NCBI RefSeq assembly: GCF_019264375.1
Contig: NZ_JAHVAI010000007.1
Coordinates: forward strand, 1-64,000
Source: Sedimentimonas flavescens
GTDB lineage: Bacteria > Pseudomonadota > Alphaproteobacteria > Rhodobacterales > Rhodobacteraceae
Length of the DNA: 64,000 bases
Reading direction: 5' to 3'
A program made the translations under genes and the position numbers. The notes under the pieces are model-generated. The model was not told the origin of the DNA and ran no database searches. It saw only the letters and a list, made by a program, of their open reading frames with translations. Below are positions 35,586 through 44,188 of this stretch, one piece after another (position 1 is the stretch's first letter; every line of letters starts with the position of its first letter).

Positions 35586-36383
35586 TCACTCGGGCCAGTG
35601 ACGCAGTTGCGCGATGTAATCGGCGTGCAGCCGAGGCGCGGCGACGACAAGGCCGTTCGACTGCGCATTGGGCCGGTTGAAGCGCAGCGGGCAGCCGTTG
35701 CGATCGGTCGCCATCGCGCCCGCGCATTCGGCGATCAGGCTGGCGGCGGCGATGTCCCACTCCCATGCGGGCCGCAGCGAGATGGTCGCGTCATAGCGCC
35801 CCTCGGCCACCAGGCACAGCCGCCACGCCAGCGAGGGCCGCAGGCTACGCCGATAACGCGGCACGCCCCGCCGCCAGTGCCCCGGATCATCGGACAGCTT
35901 CGAGGTCAGCACGGTGCTACCCTCGACATGCTGCGCCGTGCTCGGGCTGATGGGTTCGCCATTGAGCAGCGCCGGGCCGCCAAGCGCCGCCGCATAGGTC
36001 AGTTCGAGCGCGGGCAGATGCACCACACCAGCCACCGCGCGGCCATCTTCAACCATCGCCAGCGCATGGGCAAAACCGCCGTCATGGGCAAGGAAGGCGC
36101 GCGTGCCGTCGATCGGATCGACGATGAAGACCCGCTTGGCCGCGAGGCGTTCGGTACTGTCGGCGCTTTCCTCGGACAGCCATCCGTAGTCGGGCCGCGC
36201 GGCGCGCAGATCGCGCTCCAGCATCGCGTTGACGGCCAGATCGGCCTCGGACACCGGTCCGGCGCCACCGCCCTTGTCCCAGGCCTCGGGGCCCTGCTTC
36301 CAGTAACCAAGCGCGATTTCACCCGCAGCCTTCGCAGCCTCGGTCAACAGCGCCAGATCATCCTGATAATCACTGGCCGGCAA
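35586..36383 (-). CDS. Inositol-monophosphatase-family phosphatase, CysQ-like
   Basis: The 265 residues carry the family metal-site motifs FIVDPIDGTRAFL and WEWDIAAASLIAE, and the N-terminal metal-binding SEES motif (GWLSEESADS). Members dephosphorylate inositol phosphate, 3'-phosphoadenosine 5'-phosphate or histidinol phosphate; the CysQ type (3',5'-bisphosphate nucleotidase) fits best by overall pattern but is not proven. The start is TTG at 36383 with GAGGGG 7 bases upstream, and it overlaps the pmbA end by 14 bp. Confidence 0.85.
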   Translation of the reverse strand: MPASDYQDDLALLTEAAKAAGEIALGYWKQGPEAWDKGGGAGPVSEADLAVNAMLERDLRAARPDYGWLSEESADSTERLAAKRVFIVDPIDGTRAFLAHDGGFAHALAMVEDGRAVAGVVHLPALELTYAAALGGPALLNGEPISPSTAQHVEGSTVLTSKLSDDPGHWRRGVPRYRRSLRPSLAWRLCLVAEGRYDATISLRPAWEWDIAAASLIAECAGAMATDRNGCPLRFNRPNAQSNGLVVAAPRLHADYIAQLRHWPE

Positions 36384-37719
36384 GCGTCAGCCCCTCGACC
36401 AGAAGCGACGGCACCAGATGGCTCAGATGCGCGCGGGCATCATTGGCGGGGATGATCCGCATCAGTATCTCGCGCAGATTGCCCGCCACGGTGCATTCGT
36501 TGACCGGATACTGGATCTGCCCGTTCTCGACCCAGAAGCCCGAGGCACCGCGCGAATAATCGCCCGTATTGGGGTTGACCGTCGCGCCGATGAACGAGGT
36601 CACCAGAAGCCCCGTGCCCATGTCGCGCAGCAACTCCGCGCGGCTCTGCACGCCCGGCGTCAGGGTGACATTGCCCACCGAGGGCGCCGGCGGCGAGGCC
36701 GTCCCGCGCGTGGCATTGCCGGTACTGTCCAGCCCCAGCTTGCGCGCCGTCGCCAGATCCAGCGTCCAGCTGCGCAGCACACCGTTTTCCACGATTGCAC
36801 GGCGGCGCGTCGCCAGCCCCTCAGCGTCAAAGGGGCGCGAGCCAGAGATACGCGGGCGGTGCGGCTCTTCGGTCAGCGAAAGCGCCTCGGGCAGAACCGG
36901 CGTGTCCATCGCGTCGCGCAGCCACGAGGCGCCGCGCGAAATCGCCGAGCCGTTGATCGCCGCCAGCAGATGCGCGATCAGGCTGCCCGAGATGCGTTCA
37001 TCGAACAGCACCGGATAGGCGCCGGTCTTGGGGCGGCGGGGGTTCGCGCGCTCGACCGCGCGCTGTCCCGCCTGAGCGCCGATCGAGGCTGCATCGGGCA
37101 GATCGGCCTGAAAGGTGCGGCTTTCGGCGGCCCAGTCGCGCTCCATCGACAGCCCCTCGCCCGAGATCGCGACGGCCGACACCGCGCGCGAGCTGCGCCC
37201 GTAGCCGCCGGAAAACCCGTTCGAGGCCGCGATATGCACGCGCTTGCGCGAGTAAGAGGCTGAGGCGGATTGCACCTGCGAAACCCCCGCAACCGCCAGC
37301 GCCGCAGCCTCGGCGGTACGCGCATCGGCCTCAAGCGCGCTCGCGGCGGGTTCGGCGGAATTATCCTCAAGCTCGAAGGCGGCGATGTCCCAGTTCCGGG
37401 CCAGTTGCGCGGGATCGGCCAGACCCGCATAGGGGTCGTTCGGCGCCTCGCGCGCCATGGCAACCGCACGCTCGGCCATGTCCGACAGGGTCCGCGCCGA
37501 GATATCCGAGGCCGAAACGCAGGCCTGACGCCCGCCGATCAGCACACGCAAACCGATCTCGACACCTTCCGACCGCTCGGCCTGCTCCAGCTTGCCACCG
37601 CGCACATCGATCGAGATCGAACGGCCATCAACCGCCATGGCATCCGCGGCATCCGCCCCGGCGCGCTTGGCCACTTCCAGCAAGGCCTGGGTCAGGTCGG
37701 ACAGGCGAGTATCGGACAT
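36370..37719 (-). CDS. pmbA: TldD/PmbA-family metalloprotease PmbA
   Basis: PmbA (TldE) is the partner of TldD in a cytosolic metalloprotease that processes small peptides such as microcin precursors. The 449 residues match the family. They include EQAERSEGVEIGLRVLIGGR in the N-terminal domain, the C-terminal PVLFDERISGSLIAHLLAAI, and the end motif GASGFWVENGQIQYPVNECT, then ILMRI. The PmbA subunit lacks the HExxH zinc site of TldD, which is also true here. The gene is followed by the overlapping CysQ-like phosphatase. Confidence 0.93.
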   Translation of the reverse strand: MSDTRLSDLTQALLEVAKRAGADAADAMAVDGRSISIDVRGGKLEQAERSEGVEIGLRVLIGGRQACVSASDISARTLSDMAERAVAMAREAPNDPYAGLADPAQLARNWDIAAFELEDNSAEPAASALEADARTAEAAALAVAGVSQVQSASASYSRKRVHIAASNGFSGGYGRSSRAVSAVAISGEGLSMERDWAAESRTFQADLPDAASIGAQAGQRAVERANPRRPKTGAYPVLFDERISGSLIAHLLAAINGSAISRGASWLRDAMDTPVLPEALSLTEEPHRPRISGSRPFDAEGLATRRRAIVENGVLRSWTLDLATARKLGLDSTGNATRGTASPPAPSVGNVTLTPGVQSRAELLRDMGTGLLVTSFIGATVNPNTGDYSRGASGFWVENGQIQYPVNECTVAGNLREILMRIIPANDARAHLSHLVPSLLVEGLTLAGQ

Positions 37720-37738
37720 GCTATCTCCGCAATGAAAA

Positions 37739-37763
37739 GGCCGCCCGGAACGCCCGGGCGGCC
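37739..37763 (-). terminator. Rho-independent terminator behind the DUF2125 gene
   Basis: A perfect 10-bp stem, ggccgcccgg (37739-37748) with ccgggcggcc (37754-37763), has a 5-base loop. On the minus strand it is followed by TTTTC. It lies 16 bp behind the DUF2125 stop and separates that gene from pmbA. Confidence 0.88.
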
Positions 37764-37779
37764 TGACGTGTCGATTGTC

Positions 37780-39291
37780 TTACTGGATACGCTGGCCGTT
37801 GGCGAGGATTTCGCCGCCCTCGTTGAACTCGATGGTCGAGGTATAGGCATCGTCACCCGCGGGATTGGCGTAAAGGCCCAGCATCATGTTCACGAACATG
37901 GTCTGATCCTGCGGCACCATGCCCATCGCCACCAGCTTCTCCATCAGCGCATTGCTGCCGGTCAGATCCAGCGTGATCGACCCCAGAGGCATCGGCACGC
38001 CCATGGTGTTGTCAAAGGTCAGCGCACCCTTGCCCGACAGGTCGGCGCCCAGCAGGGTCAGCTGCACCTTGTTCACATCGAGGCTCTGAAGCTCGGCCGG
38101 CGGGCCTTCCAGCGTCGCCATCTCTTCCGAGAAGAAGTCCACGAGCGGGCGCAACGAACCGGTCAGATCGATGATCAGCGTGGCCGGATCATGCGGCAGT
38201 TGCCCGGTCGGGTCGAACAGACCCCAGATATCGTCCGAAACGGTCAGATCCTTCATCGTCAGCTTGGCGGTATAGGGCGCGGCCTCTTCGCTTTTCGCGA
38301 CCGGAGCGGCCAGGCGGAACTCGCTGTCGCCCATGGCGCCTGCAATCGGGAAGGGCACATCGGGCGAGCTGAGGCTGAAGGTCGAGGGGCCGGATTTTAC
38401 GCCGTAATCGAAGGTCTCGCCGTTCAGCAGAACGTCGATGCGCCCGGATTCAGCGGCGCTTTCCATATAGACCGGGCCCTCCGCCGCGGTGCCCTCGATC
38501 ACGAATTTCGACGCGCCATAGCCGACGTAGCCTTTAACCTCGGCACCGCCCGCCATCATGCTGAAGAAATCCGCCTTGCCCGGCACAAGGTTCATACGGC
38601 TCGTGCCCTCGGTGCGCAGGTCTGCCATCTGGCCGCTCATCGTGAAGTTCTCGGAGGCCGTCGGGTCACTGACTTCCATCGAGAACTTGAGCGCCGACAT
38701 GCTCATGTCCGAGAGCGTCTCGGTCATCTCGCCCTGCGTCACCTCATAGAAGCCCGAGGTGCCGGTCATCGTGGCCGCCAGCTTCATCGCAGGTTGATCC
38801 CCTTCGGCCGAGGATTCCATGTCCCCTTCCACGACCATCTCGGGCGCGGTGATATCATAGCGGATCTTCTCGGGGCTGCCCGAGGCCACCGCGACTGCAC
38901 TCGCCTGCGTCATCACCATGTTCATCTGCGTGGTGACGGTCTCCTCTCCGGCCTGCACCGCCGACGAGGTCGCAAGGGTGATCTTGTCTGCACCGGTGAT
39001 TTCCACCGTGCCGTCGCCACGCTCGCGCAGGCGCAGCTCTTCGGCGGCCATCTCGGTGCGGGTCTGCACGTTGAACTCTTCCTGGTTCTGCTCGGTCACC
39101 ACCTTCAGGCCGCTCAAGATCAGCGTATCGCCGGAACGCTCGCTTTTCTCGGTCGTGACCACCGAACCGTAATCCGCATAGGTCTTCTGAATGCTTTCCC
39201 AGACCTGCTCGGCGGTGACATCGGCATAAAGCGCGGTCGTACCCATCAGGGAGAAAATGGCGCCGAGACTGGCGAGACGCGTCGATTTCAT
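37780..39291 (-). CDS. DUF2125 periplasmic protein
   Basis: The 503-residue protein begins with a signal peptide (RLASLGAIFSLMGTTALYA, cut near residue 23). The rest alternates beta-strand segments rich in Gly, Ser and Thr, with no cysteine motif or membrane segment. I place it in DUF2125, a family common in Rhodobacteraceae with a long beta-rich repetitive fold and no known function. It stands alone on its transcript, with its own terminator and a 114-bp divergent promoter region shared with the next gene. A cell-envelope role is an inference only. Confidence 0.8.
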   Translation of the reverse strand: MKSTRLASLGAIFSLMGTTALYADVTAEQVWESIQKTYADYGSVVTTEKSERSGDTLILSGLKVVTEQNQEEFNVQTRTEMAAEELRLRERGDGTVEITGADKITLATSSAVQAGEETVTTQMNMVMTQASAVAVASGSPEKIRYDITAPEMVVEGDMESSAEGDQPAMKLAATMTGTSGFYEVTQGEMTETLSDMSMSALKFSMEVSDPTASENFTMSGQMADLRTEGTSRMNLVPGKADFFSMMAGGAEVKGYVGYGASKFVIEGTAAEGPVYMESAAESGRIDVLLNGETFDYGVKSGPSTFSLSSPDVPFPIAGAMGDSEFRLAAPVAKSEEAAPYTAKLTMKDLTVSDDIWGLFDPTGQLPHDPATLIIDLTGSLRPLVDFFSEEMATLEGPPAELQSLDVNKVQLTLLGADLSGKGALTFDNTMGVPMPLGSITLDLTGSNALMEKLVAMGMVPQDQTMFVNMMLGLYANPAGDDAYTSTIEFNEGGEILANGQRIQ

Positions 39292-39320
39292 CTGAAATTC
39301 CCTTTCGAATTTAATGTCGG

Positions 39321-39341
39321 CGGCATCCTCTTTTGATGCCG
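39321..39341. promoter_or_regulatory. Inverted repeat in the divergent DUF2125/crotonase-like promoter region
   Basis: CGGCATC (39321-39327) and GATGCCG (39335-39341) form a perfect 7-bp inverted repeat with a 7-base spacer. It is 30 bp before the DUF2125 start and 65 bp before the divergent start. It could be an operator or a leader hairpin. Confidence 0.4.
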
Positions 39342-39405
39342 GGCAATGGTCAAGACCCGATGGCCTTGTTAACAGGGAAACAGCGTTGCCTCACAGGGGA
39401 CAGTG

Positions 39406-40017
39406 ATGATCCGACTTGACCAGACCGACGGGCTTTGGACCGTCACCATCGACCGGCCCGAGAAGGCCAACTCGCTGACGCGCGGGATGCTTGCCGAGAT
39501 CGCCGATATCGCCGAACGCGCCACGGCCGAGGGTGCGCGCGTCTTCGTGCTGCGCGGCGAGGGCAAGGTGTTTTCCGCCGGCGCCGACCTTGACGAGGCC
39601 CGCGCGGGCCTCGCGACCGACCCGGTGTGGGAGCGCTTGTCTGGCGCCATCGCCGCCCTGCCCTGCCTGAGTATCGCGGCGCTCAATGGCACGCTCGCGG
39701 GCGGCGCGATGGGGATGGTTCTGGCCTGCGATCTGCGCATCGCGGTGGCCTCGGCCAAGTTCTTCTATCCGGTGATGAAGCTGGGCTTCCTGCCGCAGCC
39801 CTCGGACCCGAAACGTATGGCCGCGCTGATCGGCCCCGCACGGGCCAAGATGATCCTGATGGCAGGCCAGAAGGTCGAAGCCGAAGAAGCGCTGATCTGG
39901 GGCCTGATCGACCGCATCGTCGCCCCCGAGGCGCTGATGGATACGGTGACGGCACTCGCCGCCGATGCCTGCGGCGCCAGCGCCGCCCATGTCGCCGGGA
40001 TCAAGAACCTGATCTGA
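39406..40017 (+). CDS. Crotonase-family protein lacking both catalytic glutamates
   Basis: The 203-residue protein has the enoyl-CoA hydratase fold: oxyanion-hole motif VFSAGADLDEA and the second motif NGTLAGGAMGMVLACDLRIA. The two glutamates used for water addition are missing. The GGGxE position is Gly103 and the PE position is Val123, in YPVMKLGFLPQPSDPKRM. It is also shorter than a hydratase (about 260). It may bind CoA esters for another reaction, such as isomerisation, or be inactive. The ATG at 39406 is preferred over GTG 39403 because of AGGGGACA spacing. Confidence 0.85.
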   Translation: MIRLDQTDGLWTVTIDRPEKANSLTRGMLAEIADIAERATAEGARVFVLRGEGKVFSAGADLDEARAGLATDPVWERLSGAIAALPCLSIAALNGTLAGGAMGMVLACDLRIAVASAKFFYPVMKLGFLPQPSDPKRMAALIGPARAKMILMAGQKVEAEEALIWGLIDRIVAPEALMDTVTALAADACGASAAHVAGIKNLI

Positions 40018-40024
40018 AACGCAA

Positions 40025-40051
40025 GACGCCCGGAGACCGGCCCCGGGCGTC
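40025..40051. terminator. Bidirectional hairpin between convergent genes
   Basis: GACGCCCGG (40025-40033) pairs perfectly with CCGGGCGTC (40043-40051). It lies between the ends of the crotonase-like gene (40017) and the DUF2853 gene (40070). Neither side has a good T run, so termination efficiency is uncertain. Confidence 0.5.
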
Positions 40052-40069
40052 GCATCCATTCGCTTCGGC

Positions 40070-40411
40070 TCAGCCGTAAGCGGCTTCTTTGCGGAAATGC
40101 TTGGTCAGCATGTAATAGACCACGGCGCGATACTTGTTGCGCTCCGAGCGGCCATAGGTTTCGACCACGGCGTCGATCGCATCCATCAGCTCGGGGCCAT
40201 CGGCCAGGCCCAGCTTCTTGACGAGGAAATTGTTCTTGACGGTCTCGAGCTCGCTCTTGTCCGAGGCGGCGACGGTTTCGGCGTCGGCATTGTAAATCGC
40301 CGGGCCACAGCCGATGGTCACCTTGGTCAGAAGATCCATGTCGGGCTCCATCCCGCATTTGGATTTCAGATCCGCGGCATATTTCGCGATCAGCTCGTCA
40401 CGTTTTCCCAT
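40070..40411 (-). CDS. DUF2853 family protein
   Basis: This small cytosolic helical protein of 113 residues matches DUF2853 by its start (MGKRDELIAKYAADLKSKCG) and its end (YRAVVYYMLTKHFRKEAAYG). The family is widespread in alphaproteobacteria; structures are known, but no function is established to my knowledge. It has no operon partner here: it converges with the crotonase-like gene, and ahcY lies upstream behind its own terminator. Confidence 0.85.
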   Translation of the reverse strand: MGKRDELIAKYAADLKSKCGMEPDMDLLTKVTIGCGPAIYNADAETVAASDKSELETVKNNFLVKKLGLADGPELMDAIDAVVETYGRSERNKYRAVVYYMLTKHFRKEAAYG

Positions 40412-40569
40412 TTATCCACTCCCACAAAGTCCGGTTGATCAAAATGCACAGGCAGCCCCCATGTCGGTGCAGAGGGTAAGGCGAAACTTTGGCCCTCTCC
40501 AAGGGAAAACTGACGCGAACTTCCCCCGATGGCGAAAAGCCGCAAGCGCGCCTTCGCGCGGCAAAAAGA

Positions 40570-40598
40570 AAGGGCGGCGCCCTGCGGCTCCGCCCCTT
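40570..40598 (-). terminator. Rho-independent terminator behind ahcY
   Basis: On the minus strand AAGGGGCGG (40598-40590) pairs with CCGCCCTT (40577-40570) and is followed by TCTTTTTG. It lies about 22 bp behind the ahcY stop. Confidence 0.8.
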
Positions 40599-40619
40599 CC
40601 TACGCAATCGGTGCGACAA

Positions 40620-42017
40620 TCAGTAGCGGTAGTGCTCCGACTTGAACGGGCCTTCGACGGTGACGCCGATATAGGCGGCCTGGTCGGGGCGCAGTTCGGT
40701 CAGCTTGACGCCGATCTTGGCGAGATGCAGGCGGGCGACTTTCTCGTCGAGATGCTTGGGCAGGATATAGACGCCGGGGGCGTAGTCGTCGCCCTTGGTC
40801 CAGAGCTCGATCTGCGCCAGCACCTGGTTGGTGAAGGAGGCCGACATCACGAAGCTCGGGTGGCCGGTTGCGTTCCCGAGGTTCAAGAGGCGCCCTTCCG
40901 ACAGCAGGATGATCCGCGCGCCCGAGGGCATCTCGATCATGTCCACCTGGTCCTTGATGTTGGTCCATTTGTGGTTGCGCAGGGCGGCGACCTGGATCTC
41001 GTTGTCGAAGTGGCCGATGTTGCCGACGATCGCCATATCCTTCATCGCGCGCATATGCTCGATGCGGATGACGTCCTTGTTGCCGGTGGTGGTGATGAAG
41101 ATGTCGGCGCTGTCAACCACGTCCTCAAGCACGACAACCTCGAAGCCGTCCATCGCGGCTTGCAGCGCACAGATCGGGTCGACCTCAGTCACCTTCACAC
41201 GGGCGCCGGCACCACGCAGCGAGGCAGCCGAGCCCTTGCCCACGTCGCCATAACCGCAGACCACGGCGACCTTGCCCGCCATCATCACGTCGGTTGCGCG
41301 GCGGATGCCGTCCACCAGCGATTCCTTGCAGCCGTACTTGTTGTCGAATTTCGACTTGGTGACGGAATCGTTCACGTTGATCGCCGGGAAGGGCAGCAGG
41401 CCCTTCTTGTGCAGGTCATAGAGGCGATGCACGCCGGTGGTGGTCTCTTCGGACACGCCCTGGATCGCGTCGCGCTGCTTGGTGAACCAGCCGGGGCTGG
41501 CGGCAAGACGCTTCTTGATCTGGTTGAACAGGCACACTTCCTCGTCCGAGGTCGGCACGGCGATCAGGTCGGTCTCGCCTGCCTCGACGCGCGCGCCCAG
41601 AAGGATGTAGAGCGTCGCGTCCCCGCCATCGTCGAGGATCATGTTGCAGGTGCCGCCCTCGCCGCCGAACTGGAAGATCTTGTCGGTATATTCCCAATAT
41701 TCCTCAAGGGTTTCGCCCTTGACCGCGAAAACCGGCGTGCCACCCGCCGCAATCGCCGCCGCCGCGTGATCCTGCGTCGAGAAGATGTTGCACGAGGCCC
41801 AACGCACATCCGCGCCAAGCGCCTTGAGCGTCTCGATCAGCACGGCGGTCTGCACCGTCATGTGCAGCGAACCCGCGATACGCGCGCCCTTGAGCGGCTG
41901 CGACGTGCCGAATTCCTCGCGGCAGGCCATCAGACCCGGCATTTCGGTTTCGGCAATGTCCAGCTCCTTGCGGCCGAATTCGGCCAGAGCGATGTCCTTG
42001 ATGATGTAATCAGCCAC
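40620..42017 (-). CDS. ahcY: S-adenosylhomocysteine hydrolase
   Basis: AhcY splits S-adenosylhomocysteine into adenosine and homocysteine, which keeps methylation reactions running. The GTG start at 42017 (read [19 protein letters not shown]) gives 465 residues, the alphaproteobacterial length; the open frame reaches further up but lacks family residues there. Conserved stretches include [19 protein letters not shown], the NAD-binding [17 protein letters not shown] and the C-terminal KSEHYRY. In Rhodobacter capsulatus ahcY is linked to the regA-hvrA locus; here an HD hydrolase and a LysR gene lie between them. Confidence 0.97.
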   Translation of the reverse strand: MADYIIKDIALAEFGRKELDIAETEMPGLMACREEFGTSQPLKGARIAGSLHMTVQTAVLIETLKALGADVRWASCNIFSTQDHAAAAIAAGGTPVFAVKGETLEEYWEYTDKIFQFGGEGGTCNMILDDGGDATLYILLGARVEAGETDLIAVPTSDEEVCLFNQIKKRLAASPGWFTKQRDAIQGVSEETTTGVHRLYDLHKKGLLPFPAINVNDSVTKSKFDNKYGCKESLVDGIRRATDVMMAGKVAVVCGYGDVGKGSAASLRGAGARVKVTEVDPICALQAAMDGFEVVVLEDVVDSADIFITTTGNKDVIRIEHMRAMKDMAIVGNIGHFDNEIQVAALRNHKWTNIKDQVDMIEMPSGARIILLSEGRLLNLGNATGHPSFVMSASFTNQVLAQIELWTKGDDYAPGVYILPKHLDEKVARLHLAKIGVKLTELRPDQAAYIGVTVEGPFKSEHYRY

Positions 42018-42147
42018 GGAAGGCCCCCATTCCTTGATTTGGGCGCTATGTAGCACCGCCACCCCTGCGCGGCAATGCAACGCCGGAAGGGCGGTTTACA
42101 GCCAACCGCGCATTCGCTAGCACCATTGCCAGAAACAGGGGGCCGCG

Positions 42148-42738
42148 ATGGCACGCGCATGGCAAAGGATGCTCTCGGGGCGCAGGCTTGACCTGCTGGA
42201 CCCGACGCCGCTCGATATCGAGATCGAGGACATCGCGCATGGGCTGGCCTTCGTTGCGCGCTGGAACGGGCAGACGCTTGGCGATTTCGCCTATTCGGTG
42301 GCCGAGCACTCGCTACTGGTCGAAGAGATCTTCGCCCGTCAGAACCCTGGCATCGGCGCGCGCTGGCGTCTGGCCGCGCTGCTGCACGACGCACCCGAAT
42401 ATGTTCTTGGCGACATGATCAGCCCAGTGAAGGCCGCGATCGGGAAAGGGTATAACGAACTCGACACGCGGCTGACGGCTGCGGTTCATCTGCGCTTTGG
42501 CCTGCCCGCCACCCTGCCCGCCCCCATCAAGAAGGCGATCAAGGTGGCCGACCTGATCTCGGCCCGGCTGGAGGCCGAGCAGATCGCAGGGTTTTCCAAG
42601 GCTGAGGCGGATAGGTTGTTCGGAAAGACCGATGTGTCGGTCATCCGGGGGCTGACGATCCGCCTGCGTCCGCCCGCCGAGGTGCGCGCGGCCTATACCG
42701 CGCGCCACACAGAGTTGCTTGCCGAAATCACCGCGTGA
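42148..42738 (+). CDS. HD-domain hydrolase, YfbR-like
   Basis: The 196 residues carry an HD metal phosphohydrolase core: His54 in VAEHSLLVEE, the His80-Asp81 pair in LLHDAPEYVLGDM, then SPVK. This order resembles the YfbR family of 5'-deoxynucleotidases. The substrate cannot be proven from sequence. It is divergent from ahcY across 130 bp, and 181 bp separate it from the LysR gene on the same strand. A nucleotide clean-up role beside ahcY is plausible. Confidence 0.85.
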   Translation: MARAWQRMLSGRRLDLLDPTPLDIEIEDIAHGLAFVARWNGQTLGDFAYSVAEHSLLVEEIFARQNPGIGARWRLAALLHDAPEYVLGDMISPVKAAIGKGYNELDTRLTAAVHLRFGLPATLPAPIKKAIKVADLISARLEAEQIAGFSKAEADRLFGKTDVSVIRGLTIRLRPPAEVRAAYTARHTELLAEITA

Positions 42739-42919
42739 ATTTCTGGACGCGGTTCCGCGGCGCACGCTGCGCCTGGCCACCCATGGCAAGAGTGAGCACA
42801 TCTGCAAGAATCCGGATCATTTTCTGATCTCCTTTGTTATGGTCATGTCCCTTATTTGCATTGACTTGCGGAGATTTGCGAGTCAGGAATTTTTCATCAT
42901 CTGTTAGATTAATTTACAT

Positions 42920-43798
42920 ATGAGCGAAATCGACTGGAGAAAGATGCCGGCCCTGACCTCATTGCGCGCCTTCGCGGCGACCGCACGCGAGGGGGGATTC
43001 AGCGCCGCCGCGCGGCGGCTGAACGTGACCCATGCGGCCATCGCCCAGCAAGTGCGTGCGCTGGAATCCGACCTCGGGCTGAGCCTCGTGTGGCGCGAGG
43101 GGCGCAACCTGAACCTCACCCCCGAGGGCGAACGCCTGGCCACCGCGCTTGAGGATGGTTTCGGGCAGATCCAATCGACGCTTGAGGCGCTGCAAAGCCA
43201 GAAGACCGACAAGCCACTGACCATCACCCTGCCGCCGACCTTCGCGGCCGAGTGGCTGATGCCGCGTCTTGCCAAGTTCTGGAAGGCTCACCCCGAGATC
43301 GCGCTGTCGCTGCTGCCCGACCCGCGCAATGTCGAGCTGCGCGAGGTGGGCGCAAGCCTCGGCATCCGCTTTGGCACCGGACGCTGGCCCGGTGTGGTCT
43401 CGGAATATCTGACCGCCGCGCCGCAGGTGGTGGTGGCCGCGCCGGAATTGCTGAACGGGCGCTCGAAGCTCTCGCTGCGGGAAATGTCGATGATGCCCTG
43501 GATCCGCGAGCGCGGCTGGCCCGAGCTAATGCAATTGCTGGAATCTATCGGGCTAAAACCCGCTGCGCTGAAATTCACCGATTTCCCGAATGAGGAATTG
43601 GCGCTTTCGGCCGCGCGCGAGGGGATTGGCCTGCATCTCGAAACCGAGGCCCTGATTGAGGAAGATCTCGAGAACGGCTGGCTCGTGAAAATCCACGAGA
43701 TGAATGACGAAAGCCTGGGGTATTATGTGGTCAGGCCACCGGGGCCAATAACCCCGGCAGCCCGAACGCTGATCGACTGGCTCAGATCGCAGGTCTGA
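42920..43798 (+). CDS. LysR-family transcriptional regulator, GcvA-like
   Basis: The 292 residues have the N-terminal winged helix (ALTSLRAFAATAREGGFSAA, then RRLNVTHAAIAQQVRALESD, residues about 11-70) and a periplasmic-binding-like effector domain. The effector-domain pattern RNVELREVGASLGIRFGTGRWP is of the GcvA/AmpR branch. It abuts hvrA tail to tail with no spacer. The 180 bp upstream are AT-rich and likely contain its promoter. Its effector and targets are unknown; it lies within what is a continuous hvrA-ahcY locus in Rhodobacter. Confidence 0.93.
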   Translation: MSEIDWRKMPALTSLRAFAATAREGGFSAAARRLNVTHAAIAQQVRALESDLGLSLVWREGRNLNLTPEGERLATALEDGFGQIQSTLEALQSQKTDKPLTITLPPTFAAEWLMPRLAKFWKAHPEIALSLLPDPRNVELREVGASLGIRFGTGRWPGVVSEYLTAAPQVVVAAPELLNGRSKLSLREMSMMPWIRERGWPELMQLLESIGLKPAALKFTDFPNEELALSAAREGIGLHLETEALIEEDLENGWLVKIHEMNDESLGYYVVRPPGPITPAARTLIDWLRSQV

Positions 43799-44113
43799 TC
43801 AGATCGCCAGATCCTCAAGCGATTTACCGGCATCGAGTGCGGCCTGCACCCATTGCGGCTTGCGCCCGCGCCCGGTCCAGGTTTGCGAAGGATCGGCCGG
43901 GTTGGCATATTTGGGCGCGACGGGCTTGCGGGTTTTCGCAACTGAAACCCCGGTCAGTTCCGCGAGGGTAAAACCCATTTTCTTCGCGGCTTCTTCCAGC
44001 TCGGCAAGAGCCTCGTTTTTCTTGCGCTCTTCGAAAGAGGCAATCGCACGATCCACCTTGGCGCGCAGCGCCTTGAGTTCGTTCATCGAGAGGTCGTCGA
44101 GTTTGATATCCAT
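43799..44113 (-). CDS. hvrA: H-NS-family nucleoid protein HvrA
   Basis: HvrA is a small DNA-binding protein that in Rhodobacter capsulatus modulates photosynthesis and nitrogen-fixation genes. The 104 residues have an N-terminal coiled-coil dimerisation part (ELKALRAKVDRAIASFEERK) and the C-terminal H-NS DNA-binding core (NPADPSQTWTGRGRKPQWV). It is third in the senC-regA-hvrA run, matching the R. capsulatus order. The related name spb is used in R. sphaeroides. Confidence 0.9.
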   Translation of the reverse strand: MDIKLDDLSMNELKALRAKVDRAIASFEERKKNEALAELEEAAKKMGFTLAELTGVSVAKTRKPVAPKYANPADPSQTWTGRGRKPQWVQAALDAGKSLEDLAI

Positions 44114-44188
44114 GATCTTCCCTGAAATGTTTTTTCAGAGATAACCATTTAATGCCCGAAAAGGCCAATTGTACTTTTGTCAGCTTAA

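Noticed and set aside
37270-39336. 688-codon open frame opposite pmbA and DUF2125
   Set aside because: It spans two real genes and their terminator and has no motif.
40412-40420. DnaA-box-like TTATCCACT
   Set aside because: It has one mismatch to TTATCCACA and stands alone, far from dnaA; one hit is expected by chance.
40314-42053. 579-codon open frame opposite ahcY and the DUF2853 gene
   Set aside because: It is antisense to ahcY and runs through its terminator.
42018-42147. SAH-type riboswitch in the ahcY leader
   Set aside because: The 130-bp gap has some GC-rich pairing but not the conserved SAH riboswitch core that I could recognise.
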